Shown piece after piece: positions 16,023 to 22,672 of a DNA stretch of 29,237 bases. Under the pieces are notes generated by a model. The model saw nothing but the letters and a program-made list of their open reading frames with translations. It was not told the origin of the DNA and searched no databases. Source of the stretch: an uncultured Eubacteriales bacterium (GTDB taxonomy: Bacteria > Bacillota > Clostridia > Oscillospirales > CAG-272); the NCBI GenBank assembly GCA_934385225.1, contig CAKRPQ010000017.1, forward strand, positions 1 through 29,237, given 5' to 3'. How positions within the stretch are numbered: position 1 is the stretch's first letter; the number at the start of each line of letters is the position of its first letter. Position numbers and translations under genes: made by a program.

Positions 16023-16039
16023 AGTCAAAGAAAGTCAAT
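16007..16039. promoter_or_regulatory. Two overlapping CtsR operators
   Basis: On the plus strand, AGTCAAA-GAA-AGTCAAA (16007-16023) exactly fits the CtsR heptad pattern (A/G)GTCAAANAN(A/G)GTCAAA. A second site (16023-16039) shares its last A and matches except the final base. A third weaker half-site follows near 16046. Confidence 0.88.
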
Positions 16040-16111
16040 TATAGAAAGTCAGAGCCGATTACAGGCGATTAGAGCGGTAAATCATATGTTTTTCACGTTT
16101 TTTCAAAAATT

Positions 16112-16399
16112 TTAGATTTTCTTTGACTTTGACTTTTCAGGCGGTATTTTTTGACTTTCGCGTGCCGTAGCGGCAAGGAAAAGCCGCGTGTAGACGTCCG
16201 TTTTTTCGGGCAAAACGACCTCGCACGGGTCGGCAGAAGCGCCCGAAACGGTGATTTTGTGTTTTCCGCGCGCAAGGTCGCGGAAAAAGGCACGACCGCA
16301 CCCGTCCGTGACGGCGGTTTTGCCTGTAACCGTGACGCGCACGCCCGTGACGGGCAGAAAATTCTCGGCGGAAATGACCTCGATGTAAAGTGAACTCAA
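16112..16399 (-). CDS. Small protein with carboxypeptidase-regulatory-like (transthyretin-type) fold
   Basis: I do not recognise a named family. The 95-residue protein reads like a small beta-sandwich: VRVTVTGKTAVTDGCGRAFF followed by DLARGKHKITVSG, the turn-rich pattern of carboxypeptidase regulatory-like domains. The start is TTG at 16399, supported by GAGG eight bases upstream; a TATAAT-like box lies about 30 bases before it without a clear -35. The last residues (KSKSKK) are encoded by heptad-like repeats resembling the CtsR operator. It lies in the same direction as ctsR, 160 bases upstream of it. It could be a real small gene or chance. Confidence 0.5.
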   Translation of the reverse strand: MSSLYIEVISAENFLPVTGVRVTVTGKTAVTDGCGRAFFRDLARGKHKITVSGASADPCEVVLPEKTDVYTRLFLAATARESQKIPPEKSKSKKI

Positions 16400-16532
16400 A
16401 AAAATCGCCTCGCTTTCGTGAATATATTATAATGTATGATTTTCCTCGGAAAATCGCGCCGCCGCGGCGAAAACAAAATGCTCTGCCGAAACTTTCACAG
16501 CCGAAGCAAAGAAAAAAACTGCGCGTACCCTC

Positions 16533-16561
16533 TTGACGAAACGGCGAAAGTATGCTATACT
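16533..16561 (+). promoter_or_regulatory. Promoter of tRNA-Leu
   Basis: TTGACG (16533-16538), a 17-base spacer and TATACT (16556-16561) end 14 bases before the mature tRNA. Confidence 0.85.
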
Positions 16562-16574
16562 ATATTTTGCATTT

Positions 16575-16661
16575 GCCGGTGTGATGGAATTGGCAGACGT
16601 GCCGGACTCAAAATCCGGTGGTAGCGATACCGTACCGGTTCGACCCCGGTCACCGGCACCA
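16575..16661 (+). tRNA. tRNA-Leu (anticodon CAA)
   Basis: The acceptor arms GCCGGTG (16575-16581) and CACCGGC (16651-16657) pair fully. The anticodon stem CCGGA/TCCGG holds loop CTCAAAA with anticodon CAA at 16609-16611, reading UUG. A long variable arm typical of leucine tRNAs follows, then GGTTCGACCCC-type T arm. The discriminator is A and the CCA end is encoded. Confidence 0.97.
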
Positions 16662-16664
16662 AAT

Positions 16665-16706
16665 GCCCGAACTTCGGCTTTTCCGATTTTCGGGCTTTCT
16701 CTTTTT
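16665..16706 (+). terminator. Terminator after tRNA-Leu
   Basis: GCCCGAA (16665-16671) pairs with TTCGGGC (16689-16695), followed by TTTCTCTTTTT. It ends just before the tcdA ribosome binding site. Confidence 0.75.
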
Positions 16707-16724
16707 CAGGAGGTGTTTTACTTT

Positions 16725-17432
16725 ATGGCTACGGTAAACGAAGAACTTTCGCGCCTTGCGCTCGTTATAGGCGATGAAAGCATTGAAAAACTCGCCCACG
16801 CCCGTGTCGCCGTTTTCGGTGTCGGCGGCGTCGGCGGATACATATGCGAGGCGCTCGTGCGTTCGGGCATCGGTCACATCGACATTTTCGACGGCGACGT
16901 CGTTGCTCTCTCAAATCTCAACCGCCAGATAATCGCGCTCCGCTCGACAGTCGGCAGAAAAAAGGTTGACGTTATGCGCGAGAGGCTTCTCGACATAAAT
17001 CCGAGCCTCGACATACGCGCGTTCGACGTTTTTTACGACGCAGGAAACGCGGACTCATTCCCTTTTGATAGATACGACTACATTGCCGACGCCATCGACT
17101 CCGTGCCGTCAAAGATAGAAATAATCAGACGCGCGACAGAGGCGGGCGTGCCGATAATCTCGTCGATGGGAACGGGAAACAAGCTCTCGCCCTCGCGCCT
17201 CGAAATATCCGACATCTCGAAAACGGAATACTGCCCGCTCGCAAAGTCCGTTCGTACCAGGCTGCGCGCAATCGGAATAAAACACCTGACGGTCGTTTTC
17301 TCGCGCGAACTCCCCGCAAAACCGACGTTTGCGGAGGGCGAAAAGCGCGTACCCGGCAGCACCGCGTTCGTACCCGGAAGCGCGGGACTGCTCATCGCGT
17401 CGAAAATAATCGGGGATATTGCGGAAATCTGA
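16725..17432 (+). CDS. tcdA: TcdA-like tRNA threonylcarbamoyladenosine dehydratase (ThiF/E1 family)
   Basis: This 235-residue E1-like enzyme uses ATP to cyclise t6A at position 37 of ANN-reading tRNAs to ct6A. The Rossmann nucleotide loop is GVGGVGG (32-38), followed by DGDVVALSNLNRQ, the ThiF/E1 adenylation signature. ADAIDSVPSK and SSMGTGNKLSPSRL also fit the TcdA (YgdL/CsdL) group. The C-terminus has FVPGSAGLLIAS. It is slightly shorter than the Escherichia coli protein (268). ATG at 16725 is set by AGGAGG at 16708; longer readings run back through the tRNA gene and are rejected. It heads an operon with the Nudix gene 14 bases downstream. Confidence 0.88.
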   Translation: MATVNEELSRLALVIGDESIEKLAHARVAVFGVGGVGGYICEALVRSGIGHIDIFDGDVVALSNLNRQIIALRSTVGRKKVDVMRERLLDINPSLDIRAFDVFYDAGNADSFPFDRYDYIADAIDSVPSKIEIIRRATEAGVPIISSMGTGNKLSPSRLEISDISKTEYCPLAKSVRTRLRAIGIKHLTVVFSRELPAKPTFAEGEKRVPGSTAFVPGSAGLLIASKIIGDIAEI

Positions 17433-17446
17433 AAGGAGAAAAAACT

Positions 17447-17989
17447 ATGAACATAACCGAAAAGAAAATTTCATCGAAAGAAATATATAAAGGAAAAGTT
17501 CTGCACGTCGTCGAAGACAAAATAATGCTCCCAAACGGAAAGGAGAGCGTCCGCGAGATCGTTCACCACAAAGGCGCGGTATGCGTTATTCCCGTGACGG
17601 ACGACGGCGACGTTATCTGCGTAAAGCAGTTCAGATACGCGCACGGTGAGGTCGTTCTCGAAGTTCCCGCGGGCAAGCTGGAAGAGACCGACAAAGACCC
17701 GCTCGAAGCGGCGATGCGCGAGCTTTCGGAGGAGACGGGCGCGACGGCAAAGCACATCGATTACCTCGGCAAGCTCTACACCTCACCCGCCATTCTCGAC
17801 GAGGTCATTTATATGTACATGGCGACGGGACTTACTTTCGGCGAGACGCACCCCGACGAGGACGAATTTCTCGAAGTCGTGAAAATCCCCCTGACGCGTC
17901 TGCGCGATATGGTTATGAAAAGCGAAATTCCCGACGCGAAAACGCAGGCGTGCGTTCTGCGCGCATACCTTAAAATAAAAGGAATATGA
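17447..17989 (+). CDS. ADP-ribose pyrophosphatase-type Nudix hydrolase
   Basis: This 180-residue enzyme probably hydrolyses ADP-ribose or a related nucleotide sugar to AMP and the phosphorylated sugar. The Nudix box is seen as EAAMRELSEETGA, preceded by PAGKLEE, and the ADPRase-type context VKQFRYAHGEVVLEVPAGK and LYTSPAILDEVI is intact. The RBS AAAGGAG lies ten bases before ATG. The stop overlaps the ATG of the next gene (ATGA), so the two are translationally coupled. Substrate is inferred from the family; other nucleotide diphosphates, possibly flavin-linked given the neighbours, are possible. Confidence 0.9.
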   Translation: MNITEKKISSKEIYKGKVLHVVEDKIMLPNGKESVREIVHHKGAVCVIPVTDDGDVICVKQFRYAHGEVVLEVPAGKLEETDKDPLEAAMRELSEETGATAKHIDYLGKLYTSPAILDEVIYMYMATGLTFGETHPDEDEFLEVVKIPLTRLRDMVMKSEIPDAKTQACVLRAYLKIKGI

Positions 17990-18375
17990 TAGCGAAAAAA
18001 CGCACAAAAGGCGACATAATTCTGCTTGCTTCGGTTCTCGCCGCCACTGTTCTGTGCGCCGTTCTCCTCTTCATTCCGCGCGGAAGGGGCAGAACCGCAG
18101 TCGTAAATTTCGACGGTCGGGAATTTAAGTATGTGCTTGACAAGGATCAAGTCACCGATATCGCAGTGAACGGCAAAAGTATAAGAATCGAAATAAAAGA
18201 CAGAACCGTCCGAATGGTGAAAAGCGTGTGCGACGACAAAATCTGCATAAAAACAGGCAGGATAAGCCGCGTCGGGCAGTCGATAATCTGCGCGCCTGCG
18301 AAAGTTTATATAACGATAACGGAGGAGGAGTACGATGACGGATCGGATGGATACGAAATGGGCTATGTCGTCTGA
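17986..18375 (+). CDS. NusG domain II-type membrane-anchored protein (EetA-like)
   Basis: This 129-residue protein has a basic N-terminus, one membrane span (about 11-31), and an extracytoplasmic beta domain of the NusG_II type. Hallmark residues are CDDKICIKTGRIS followed by GQSIICAPAKVYI, with three cysteines. This family is not the transcription factor NusG. It is common in Clostridia next to Gx-transporter and ApbE genes. From memory, EetA of the Listeria extracellular electron transfer locus belongs here; the exact biochemical role is not established. It overlaps the Nudix gene by four bases and the next gene by 41. Confidence 0.8.
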   Translation: MIAKKRTKGDIILLASVLAATVLCAVLLFIPRGRGRTAVVNFDGREFKYVLDKDQVTDIAVNGKSIRIEIKDRTVRMVKSVCDDKICIKTGRISRVGQSIICAPAKVYITITEEEYDDGSDGYEMGYVV

Positions 18376-18871
18376 GCGTCTCGTAAATTGCGCTTTTCTC
18401 GCCGCCGTCGCGCTTATTGTTTCGTATCTCGAAAGCCTTATATCTGCCGCCGTGCCGTTTGCATTCCTCCCCGGAATGAAGCTCGGACTGGCGAACGCCG
18501 TTATCACTTATGCTTTCTTTTCGCGCTCGAAAACCGACGCATTTCTCATTTCAGCCGTCAGAATAACCCTCTCCGCGCTCCTTTTCGGAGGTCTTATATC
18601 GCTTGCCTACTCGGCGGCGGGCGGGATTCTCGCGTTCTGCGGGCTTTTCGTCTCGCTCCCGCTCGGCAAAAAGATAAGCTACATCGGCGCGGGCGTTATC
18701 TGCGCTTTTCTTCACAGTCTCGGACAGATCGCGGTCGCTTTTTTATACTTCGGAGCGGCGGCTCTTTACTATCTGCCGTTTCTTGTCCTTTTCTCCGCCG
18801 TTTTCGGCGCGATAACGGGCGCGATTCTCAACTTTATAACGACAAAATACGAAAGGAAATTACCGAAATGA
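18335..18871 (+). CDS. Gx transporter family membrane protein (EetB-like; often called heptaprenyl diphosphate synthase component I)
   Basis: This 178-residue integral membrane protein has about five hydrophobic segments. Its opening hydrophobic segment leads into FAFLPGMKLGLANAV, the Gx/HepI signature. Databases often name it heptaprenyl diphosphate synthase component I, but the fold looks like an S-component-type transporter. The start overlaps the preceding gene by 41 bases and is supported by GGAGGAGGAG four bases before ATG. The next gene's ATG overlaps its stop. The tight NusG_II-Gx-ApbE order suggests a shared job in exporting or using flavin or quinone-linked redox factors (inference). 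Confidence 0.82.
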   Translation: MTDRMDTKWAMSSERLVNCAFLAAVALIVSYLESLISAAVPFAFLPGMKLGLANAVITYAFFSRSKTDAFLISAVRITLSALLFGGLISLAYSAAGGILAFCGLFVSLPLGKKISYIGAGVICAFLHSLGQIAVAFLYFGAAALYYLPFLVLFSAVFGAITGAILNFITTKYERKLPK

Positions 18872-19899
18872 TGATTACAAGGGTAAAAAAAGCTCTTCGC
18901 GCCGCGCTCTGCCTTATTTTTGCCGTTTTAATGCTCGCAGTGCTTGTCTCTTGCGGCGAAAAATACGAAGAGGCGACATTTTTTGCGATGGACACGGTGA
19001 TAAGCATAAAATCGGACAACGCCGAAGCGATAAAGGCCGCCGAAAAACGCATAGGTGAGATTGAAAGCGTGATTTCAAAGACGGCGGAGGGCAGCGACGT
19101 TTCGCTCTCGAACACAGACATCGACATTCTCATCGACGTTTCGGACGACTTTTCGGCTGTCGTCTCCCGCGCGATTGAAATTTCGGAGGCAACGGACGGT
19201 GCTTTTGACGTGACCGTCGGCATTCTCAAAGAGCTTTGGGAAAAATGCGCGTCTCTCGGTCACTCGCCGACGGAGCAGGAGATCAAAAACGCGCTCACAT
19301 ACGTTTCTCCGCACCTCATCACGCTTGACGACGACTGCCTCGAAAAGGCGTTCAAGCAGGTTCGCATTGACCTCGGCGCTATCGGCAAGGGCTACGCCGC
19401 GGAGGAGGCTGTGAAAGCGATGAAGGACGCGGGCGCGGAAAGCGGTATTCTGTCGCTCGGCGGAAACGTAGCCGTTTTCGGCGAAAAAAATGACGGTCGC
19501 CCTTACAAGGTTGCCGTCAAAAATCCGCTCGACCCCGAAAAATCACTCGGAAACATTCTGCTCGGCGAAGGATTCGTCTCGGTTTCGGGCGACTACGAGA
19601 GATACATCGAAATTCTCGAAACAGGCGAAAAATTCTGTCATATTATCGACCCGAAAACGGGCAGTCCCGTGGCGGACGGCGTTCACTCCGTCGCCGTTAC
19701 GGGCAAAGACGGCACTCTCTGCGACGCTCTTTCGACCGCGCTTTTCGTCATGGGCAAGGACAAGGCGATCGAATTTTACGAAAAGAAAATATACGATTTT
19801 GAGTTCATTATCGTGACGGACGACGGCGTTTTCGCAAGCGCGGGACTTGACGGAAAATTCGACAAGGCGCGCTCTGTCGATGTCACATATGTAGGATAA
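18868..19899 (+). CDS. apbE: ApbE, FAD:protein FMN transferase lipoprotein
   Basis: This 343-residue lipoprotein attaches FMN to threonine or serine of extracytoplasmic proteins. The signal peptide ends in a lipobox (AVLVSC, Cys29). ApbE motifs follow: FFAMDTVISI near the mature N-terminus, ATDGAFDVTVGIL, IDLGAIGKGYAAEEAV, SLGGNVAVFG, HIIDPKTGSPV and DALSTALFVMG. ATG at 18868 is chosen from AAAGGA upstream and the signal peptide; readings extended further upstream run through the Gx gene in another frame. It closes the five-gene operon. No obvious FMN-binding target protein is encoded in the window, so its substrate lies elsewhere. Confidence 0.94.
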   Translation: MMITRVKKALRAALCLIFAVLMLAVLVSCGEKYEEATFFAMDTVISIKSDNAEAIKAAEKRIGEIESVISKTAEGSDVSLSNTDIDILIDVSDDFSAVVSRAIEISEATDGAFDVTVGILKELWEKCASLGHSPTEQEIKNALTYVSPHLITLDDDCLEKAFKQVRIDLGAIGKGYAAEEAVKAMKDAGAESGILSLGGNVAVFGEKNDGRPYKVAVKNPLDPEKSLGNILLGEGFVSVSGDYERYIEILETGEKFCHIIDPKTGSPVADGVHSVAVTGKDGTLCDALSTALFVMGKDKAIEFYEKKIYDFEFIIVTDDGVFASAGLDGKFDKARSVDVTYVG

Positions 19900-19914
19900 A
19901 GCCGAAGGCAAAAT

Positions 19915-19942
19915 GCGGACGAAGTTTTCGTCCGTCTTTTTT
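19915..19942 (+). terminator. Terminator of the tcdA-apbE operon
   Basis: GCGGACGAA (19915-19923) pairs with TTCGTCCGT (19927-19935) across a 3-base loop, followed by CTTTTTT. Confidence 0.88.
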
Positions 19943-20046
19943 GATCGCCCGCCCAAAACCGTTTACCGGACTTATCATTCGCGCGGCATTTTCGAAAGTT
20001 CAAAAGTTTATTGTTGATTATTTATATTTTTGCCCTTAATCAAGGC

Positions 20047-20075
20047 TTGATTTTCGTGCAAATATAGTATAAAAT
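20047..20075 (+). promoter_or_regulatory. Promoter of the BspA-type protein gene
   Basis: TTGATT (20047-20052), a 17-base spacer and TAAAAT (20070-20075) are followed by a leader of about 55 bases. Confidence 0.65.
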
Positions 20076-20135
20076 ATAATTACAGTGCCACACATCGCGG
20101 CGACGTCGCACAGGCAAAGGAGATGCAACAATATT

Positions 20136-22490
20136 ATGAATAAAAAAATCAATAAAAATCTCAAAAAAGCATTGACGGGACTTTTATTCGTTCTGATGTT
20201 CGTTACGGCATTCGCCGTCTGCGCTCTTGCCGCCGAAAAAAGCGGGGTCTGCGACGACGGTTATTCGCACGTAAAATGGGATTTTAACGAGGAAACGGGC
20301 GTTCTCACGTTCGTTCCGTCAGACGGCGCAAAGGGACTTTCGTTCTTCCAGATCGGTCTTGTCGAAGTGAAGGAATGGGACAGCTTCGTCGCCGCATACG
20401 GCAAAAACGTCAAAGAAATACATATGATAAATAACGAAAGCGGCAGATTTGCGAAATTCTACGTCGATTTTTCCGACTTTACCGCCCTCGAAAAGGTCAT
20501 ATGCGACATCGGCATCTTCGGCGAATCGATATCAAAATTCGCGGGCTGCACGTCTCTTACAACATTCGGCACGACCGCTAACATCGCGGACGGCGTTATA
20601 AATCTTTCGAAAATTTCAAGCACGGGCGACGGCAGTAACAAGATTTTTAGGGGCGCAACCTCGATTAAAGAGGTAATTACGGCGTCCGACGAAATAATTT
20701 ACGCCGACTCGTTCGCCTACTGCACGTCCCTTGCAAAAGTCACGATAAACGCAAAAACGCAAACTGTCGAAAAGGGCGCTTTCGGAGGCTGTACCGCACT
20801 CACCGAAGTCACGGTTGAAGGCAACGACACCGCGTTTGCGGGTGACAAAGTGTTCGCGGGACTTCCCGCTTACCCGACAATAAAGGCGCACGCGGGTTCT
20901 GCCGCCGAAAAGTTTGCAAAAGAAAAAGGCTACCGATTCATCGACCTTGACACGGGCGAGGAGACGGCGCAGACGCGCACGGACGTTCCCGAAAAATACA
21001 CGGAAGGCACGGGCGATTCGGCAGGTGAGGTGACGCCGATAGGCACATTTGATCCCGTCGGCGCGACCGACAAGGGTCACGCCTCAAAGAAATACAACGG
21101 TCAGGTCATCGTAAACACCTGGTGGGCATACTACGCGGACACAAAAACGCTCGAATTCGCAACAGCGACAAAGAGCTACAACGAGACGGGCGGTTCAGAA
21201 AACTGCGACGGCGAAACGTCATGGGCTCAGTACAAGAGCGAGGTCGAACACATCATAATCGGCGGCGGTATCAACAAAATTTCGGGCGGCGCATTCGCGA
21301 ACTGCACCTCTCTTATCGACGTAAAATACCCTTCGAGCGCCGCAATTCAGGTCGACGCGGGCGCGTTCACGGGGTGCGGTGCCTTCACTACAATGTGGCG
21401 CGACGGCACGGAGCGCATAGAAGGCAGAGTTGACGCTACGGGCTTCCTCAAAATTAACGAAGTATTCTCGAAAACGGCGATAAAGGAAGTCGTTCTGCCG
21501 AAGTCGGCAAAGTCGCTCACTTCGTTTCTTCCCCTCTCGGTTCAGAGGCTCTACGCCTCCGAGATAACGGACGACCTGATAAAATACTGCGAGGACAACC
21601 TCATTGACCTCATAAAAACGGACGACCCGAGCGTCATCTACAAGAATTACGTTGAAATCGACCCGACTCTGCCGTCCTGCGGCGCGAGAAGCGTTTACGG
21701 CTTCGACGAAGCGACGGGCACTCTCACCGTTTACGGTGCGGGAAGCACGAGCAGTATCGTCAACTACTACGGCGGCGGCTCGAAAAAACAACCGTGGTTC
21801 TCTATCAGAAACAAGGTAAAGCACGTCGTTATATCCGACACGATCACGGGTATCGGAAAGTACTCATTCTGCGAATTTAAGAACCTCGAAACGCTCGAAC
21901 TGCCCGACAAAGACCTTGAAATTGAAAACGCAGCGTTCGAAAAATGTACAAATCTCCGCTCGGTTTACCGCCGCGGAATCGACGCAATCGAAGGAACGGC
22001 GGATCTATCAAAGCTGACGGTGCTAAATCCGTTCGTGTTCGCCTACGACTGCCTTATCGCGAACGTAATCCTCGGAGACGGCATTACGAGCGTCGGCAAC
22101 AGCACTTTTGACGAGAACATCAACCTTGCCGCAATCTACGGCGTGCCTGCGGGCGTCGCCGAGGCCTTTGCAAAGTCAAAAGGACTCGAATTTCACGATT
22201 CCGCGAGCGAAACGCCCGCGCCCGTAAAATGTATGCTACCCGAAACCGAGGCAGACACAAGCGGGCAGGACGAAAGCGGTACTGGGACAGACACCGCGCC
22301 CGAAACAGCTCCCGAAACCGAGGCGAGCTACATACGCTGGCTCACGGGCGACGAGGCACAGCTCGGCGACGCGGAGGACGGCGGCAAAATGAATGTAAAC
22401 GTCATTATCATCATAGTCGCGGCTATTGTAACGGTCGCAGTCATCTCTGCCGTCGCGGTAATTACCATTCGGAAACGTCACGTTAAGTGA
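20136..22490 (+). CDS. Large exported BspA-type leucine-rich-repeat protein with C-terminal anchor
   Basis: This 784-residue surface protein has an N-terminal signal peptide (to about 33), three homologous modules starting near 45, 329 and 521, an acidic Thr/Pro/Glu spacer (about 698-740) and a C-terminal membrane span (about 752-776) ending RKRHVK. Each module opens with a beta segment (W-F/Y-ETGVLTF, TKTLEF, ATGTLTVYG) and leads into LRR_5/BspA repeats such as GAFGGCTALTEV, GAFANCTSL and SFCEFKNLETLEL. Such proteins are cell-surface adhesins or binding proteins in gut Clostridia; the ligand is unknown. RBS AAGGAGA lies 11 bases before ATG. A longer reading to 20085 lacks a ribosome binding site. 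Confidence 0.88.
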   Translation: MNKKINKNLKKALTGLLFVLMFVTAFAVCALAAEKSGVCDDGYSHVKWDFNEETGVLTFVPSDGAKGLSFFQIGLVEVKEWDSFVAAYGKNVKEIHMINNESGRFAKFYVDFSDFTALEKVICDIGIFGESISKFAGCTSLTTFGTTANIADGVINLSKISSTGDGSNKIFRGATSIKEVITASDEIIYADSFAYCTSLAKVTINAKTQTVEKGAFGGCTALTEVTVEGNDTAFAGDKVFAGLPAYPTIKAHAGSAAEKFAKEKGYRFIDLDTGEETAQTRTDVPEKYTEGTGDSAGEVTPIGTFDPVGATDKGHASKKYNGQVIVNTWWAYYADTKTLEFATATKSYNETGGSENCDGETSWAQYKSEVEHIIIGGGINKISGGAFANCTSLIDVKYPSSAAIQVDAGAFTGCGAFTTMWRDGTERIEGRVDATGFLKINEVFSKTAIKEVVLPKSAKSLTSFLPLSVQRLYASEITDDLIKYCEDNLIDLIKTDDPSVIYKNYVEIDPTLPSCGARSVYGFDEATGTLTVYGAGSTSSIVNYYGGGSKKQPWFSIRNKVKHVVISDTITGIGKYSFCEFKNLETLELPDKDLEIENAAFEKCTNLRSVYRRGIDAIEGTADLSKLTVLNPFVFAYDCLIANVILGDGITSVGNSTFDENINLAAIYGVPAGVAEAFAKSKGLEFHDSASETPAPVKCMLPETEADTSGQDESGTGTDTAPETAPETEASYIRWLTGDEAQLGDAEDGGKMNVNVIIIIVAAIVTVAVISAVAVITIRKRHVK

Positions 22491-22510
22491 TTTTTCATAG
22501 ATAGCCTTGT

Positions 22511-22528
22511 TTGCGGCTTTCGCCGCAA
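22511..22528 (+). other. First twin hairpin after the BspA-type gene
   Basis: TTGCGGC-TTTC-GCCGCAA forms a perfect 7-bp stem. There is no direct U-run. It shares its core with the hairpin at 22559-22582. Confidence 0.5.
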
Positions 22529-22558
22529 GCGCTGTTATCATCTTTTTCCCTTTCTTTC

Positions 22559-22590
22559 GGACTGCGGCTTTCGCCGCAGTCCTCCCTTTT
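22559..22590 (+). terminator. Terminator of the BspA-type gene
   Basis: GGACTGCGGC (22559-22568), a TTTC loop and GCCGCAGTCC (22573-22582) form a perfect 10-bp stem, followed by TCCCTTTTT. Confidence 0.75.
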
Positions 22591-22597
22591 TATATAC

Positions 22598-22620
22598 AAA
22601 AAAGGGGCGGAAACCGCCCC
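22598..22620 (-). terminator. Terminator of tmcAL
   Basis: On the minus strand, GGGGCGG-TTT-CCGCCCC (22620-22604) is followed by six T. This is a classic intrinsic terminator, convergent with that of the BspA-type gene. Confidence 0.9.
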
Positions 22621-22637
22621 GAAAGTTCATATTCAAA

Positions 22638-22672
22638 TTCAATCTTCAATCCTCAATCATCAATCGACAATC
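22638..22672. repeat. Five-unit 7-bp tandem repeat (consensus NTCAATC)
   Basis: Units TTCAATC, TTCAATC, CTCAATC, ATCAATC and GACAATC run head to tail across the end of tmcAL, covering its stop codon (22660-22662) and last codons. Confidence 0.75.

Noticed and set aside
16438..16455. GATTTTCC/GGAAAATC palindrome as a regulator site for the small ORF
   Set aside because: It is a perfect short palindrome near a TATAAT box, but there is no convincing -35 and no known regulator matches.
16533..16724. Longer N-terminus for tcdA
   Set aside because: It would translate through the tRNA-Leu gene and its terminator. The AGGAGG site and the family length support 16725.
22638..22672. CRISPR array from the heptad repeats
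   Set aside because: Units are 7 bases with no spacers, and no cas genes are present.
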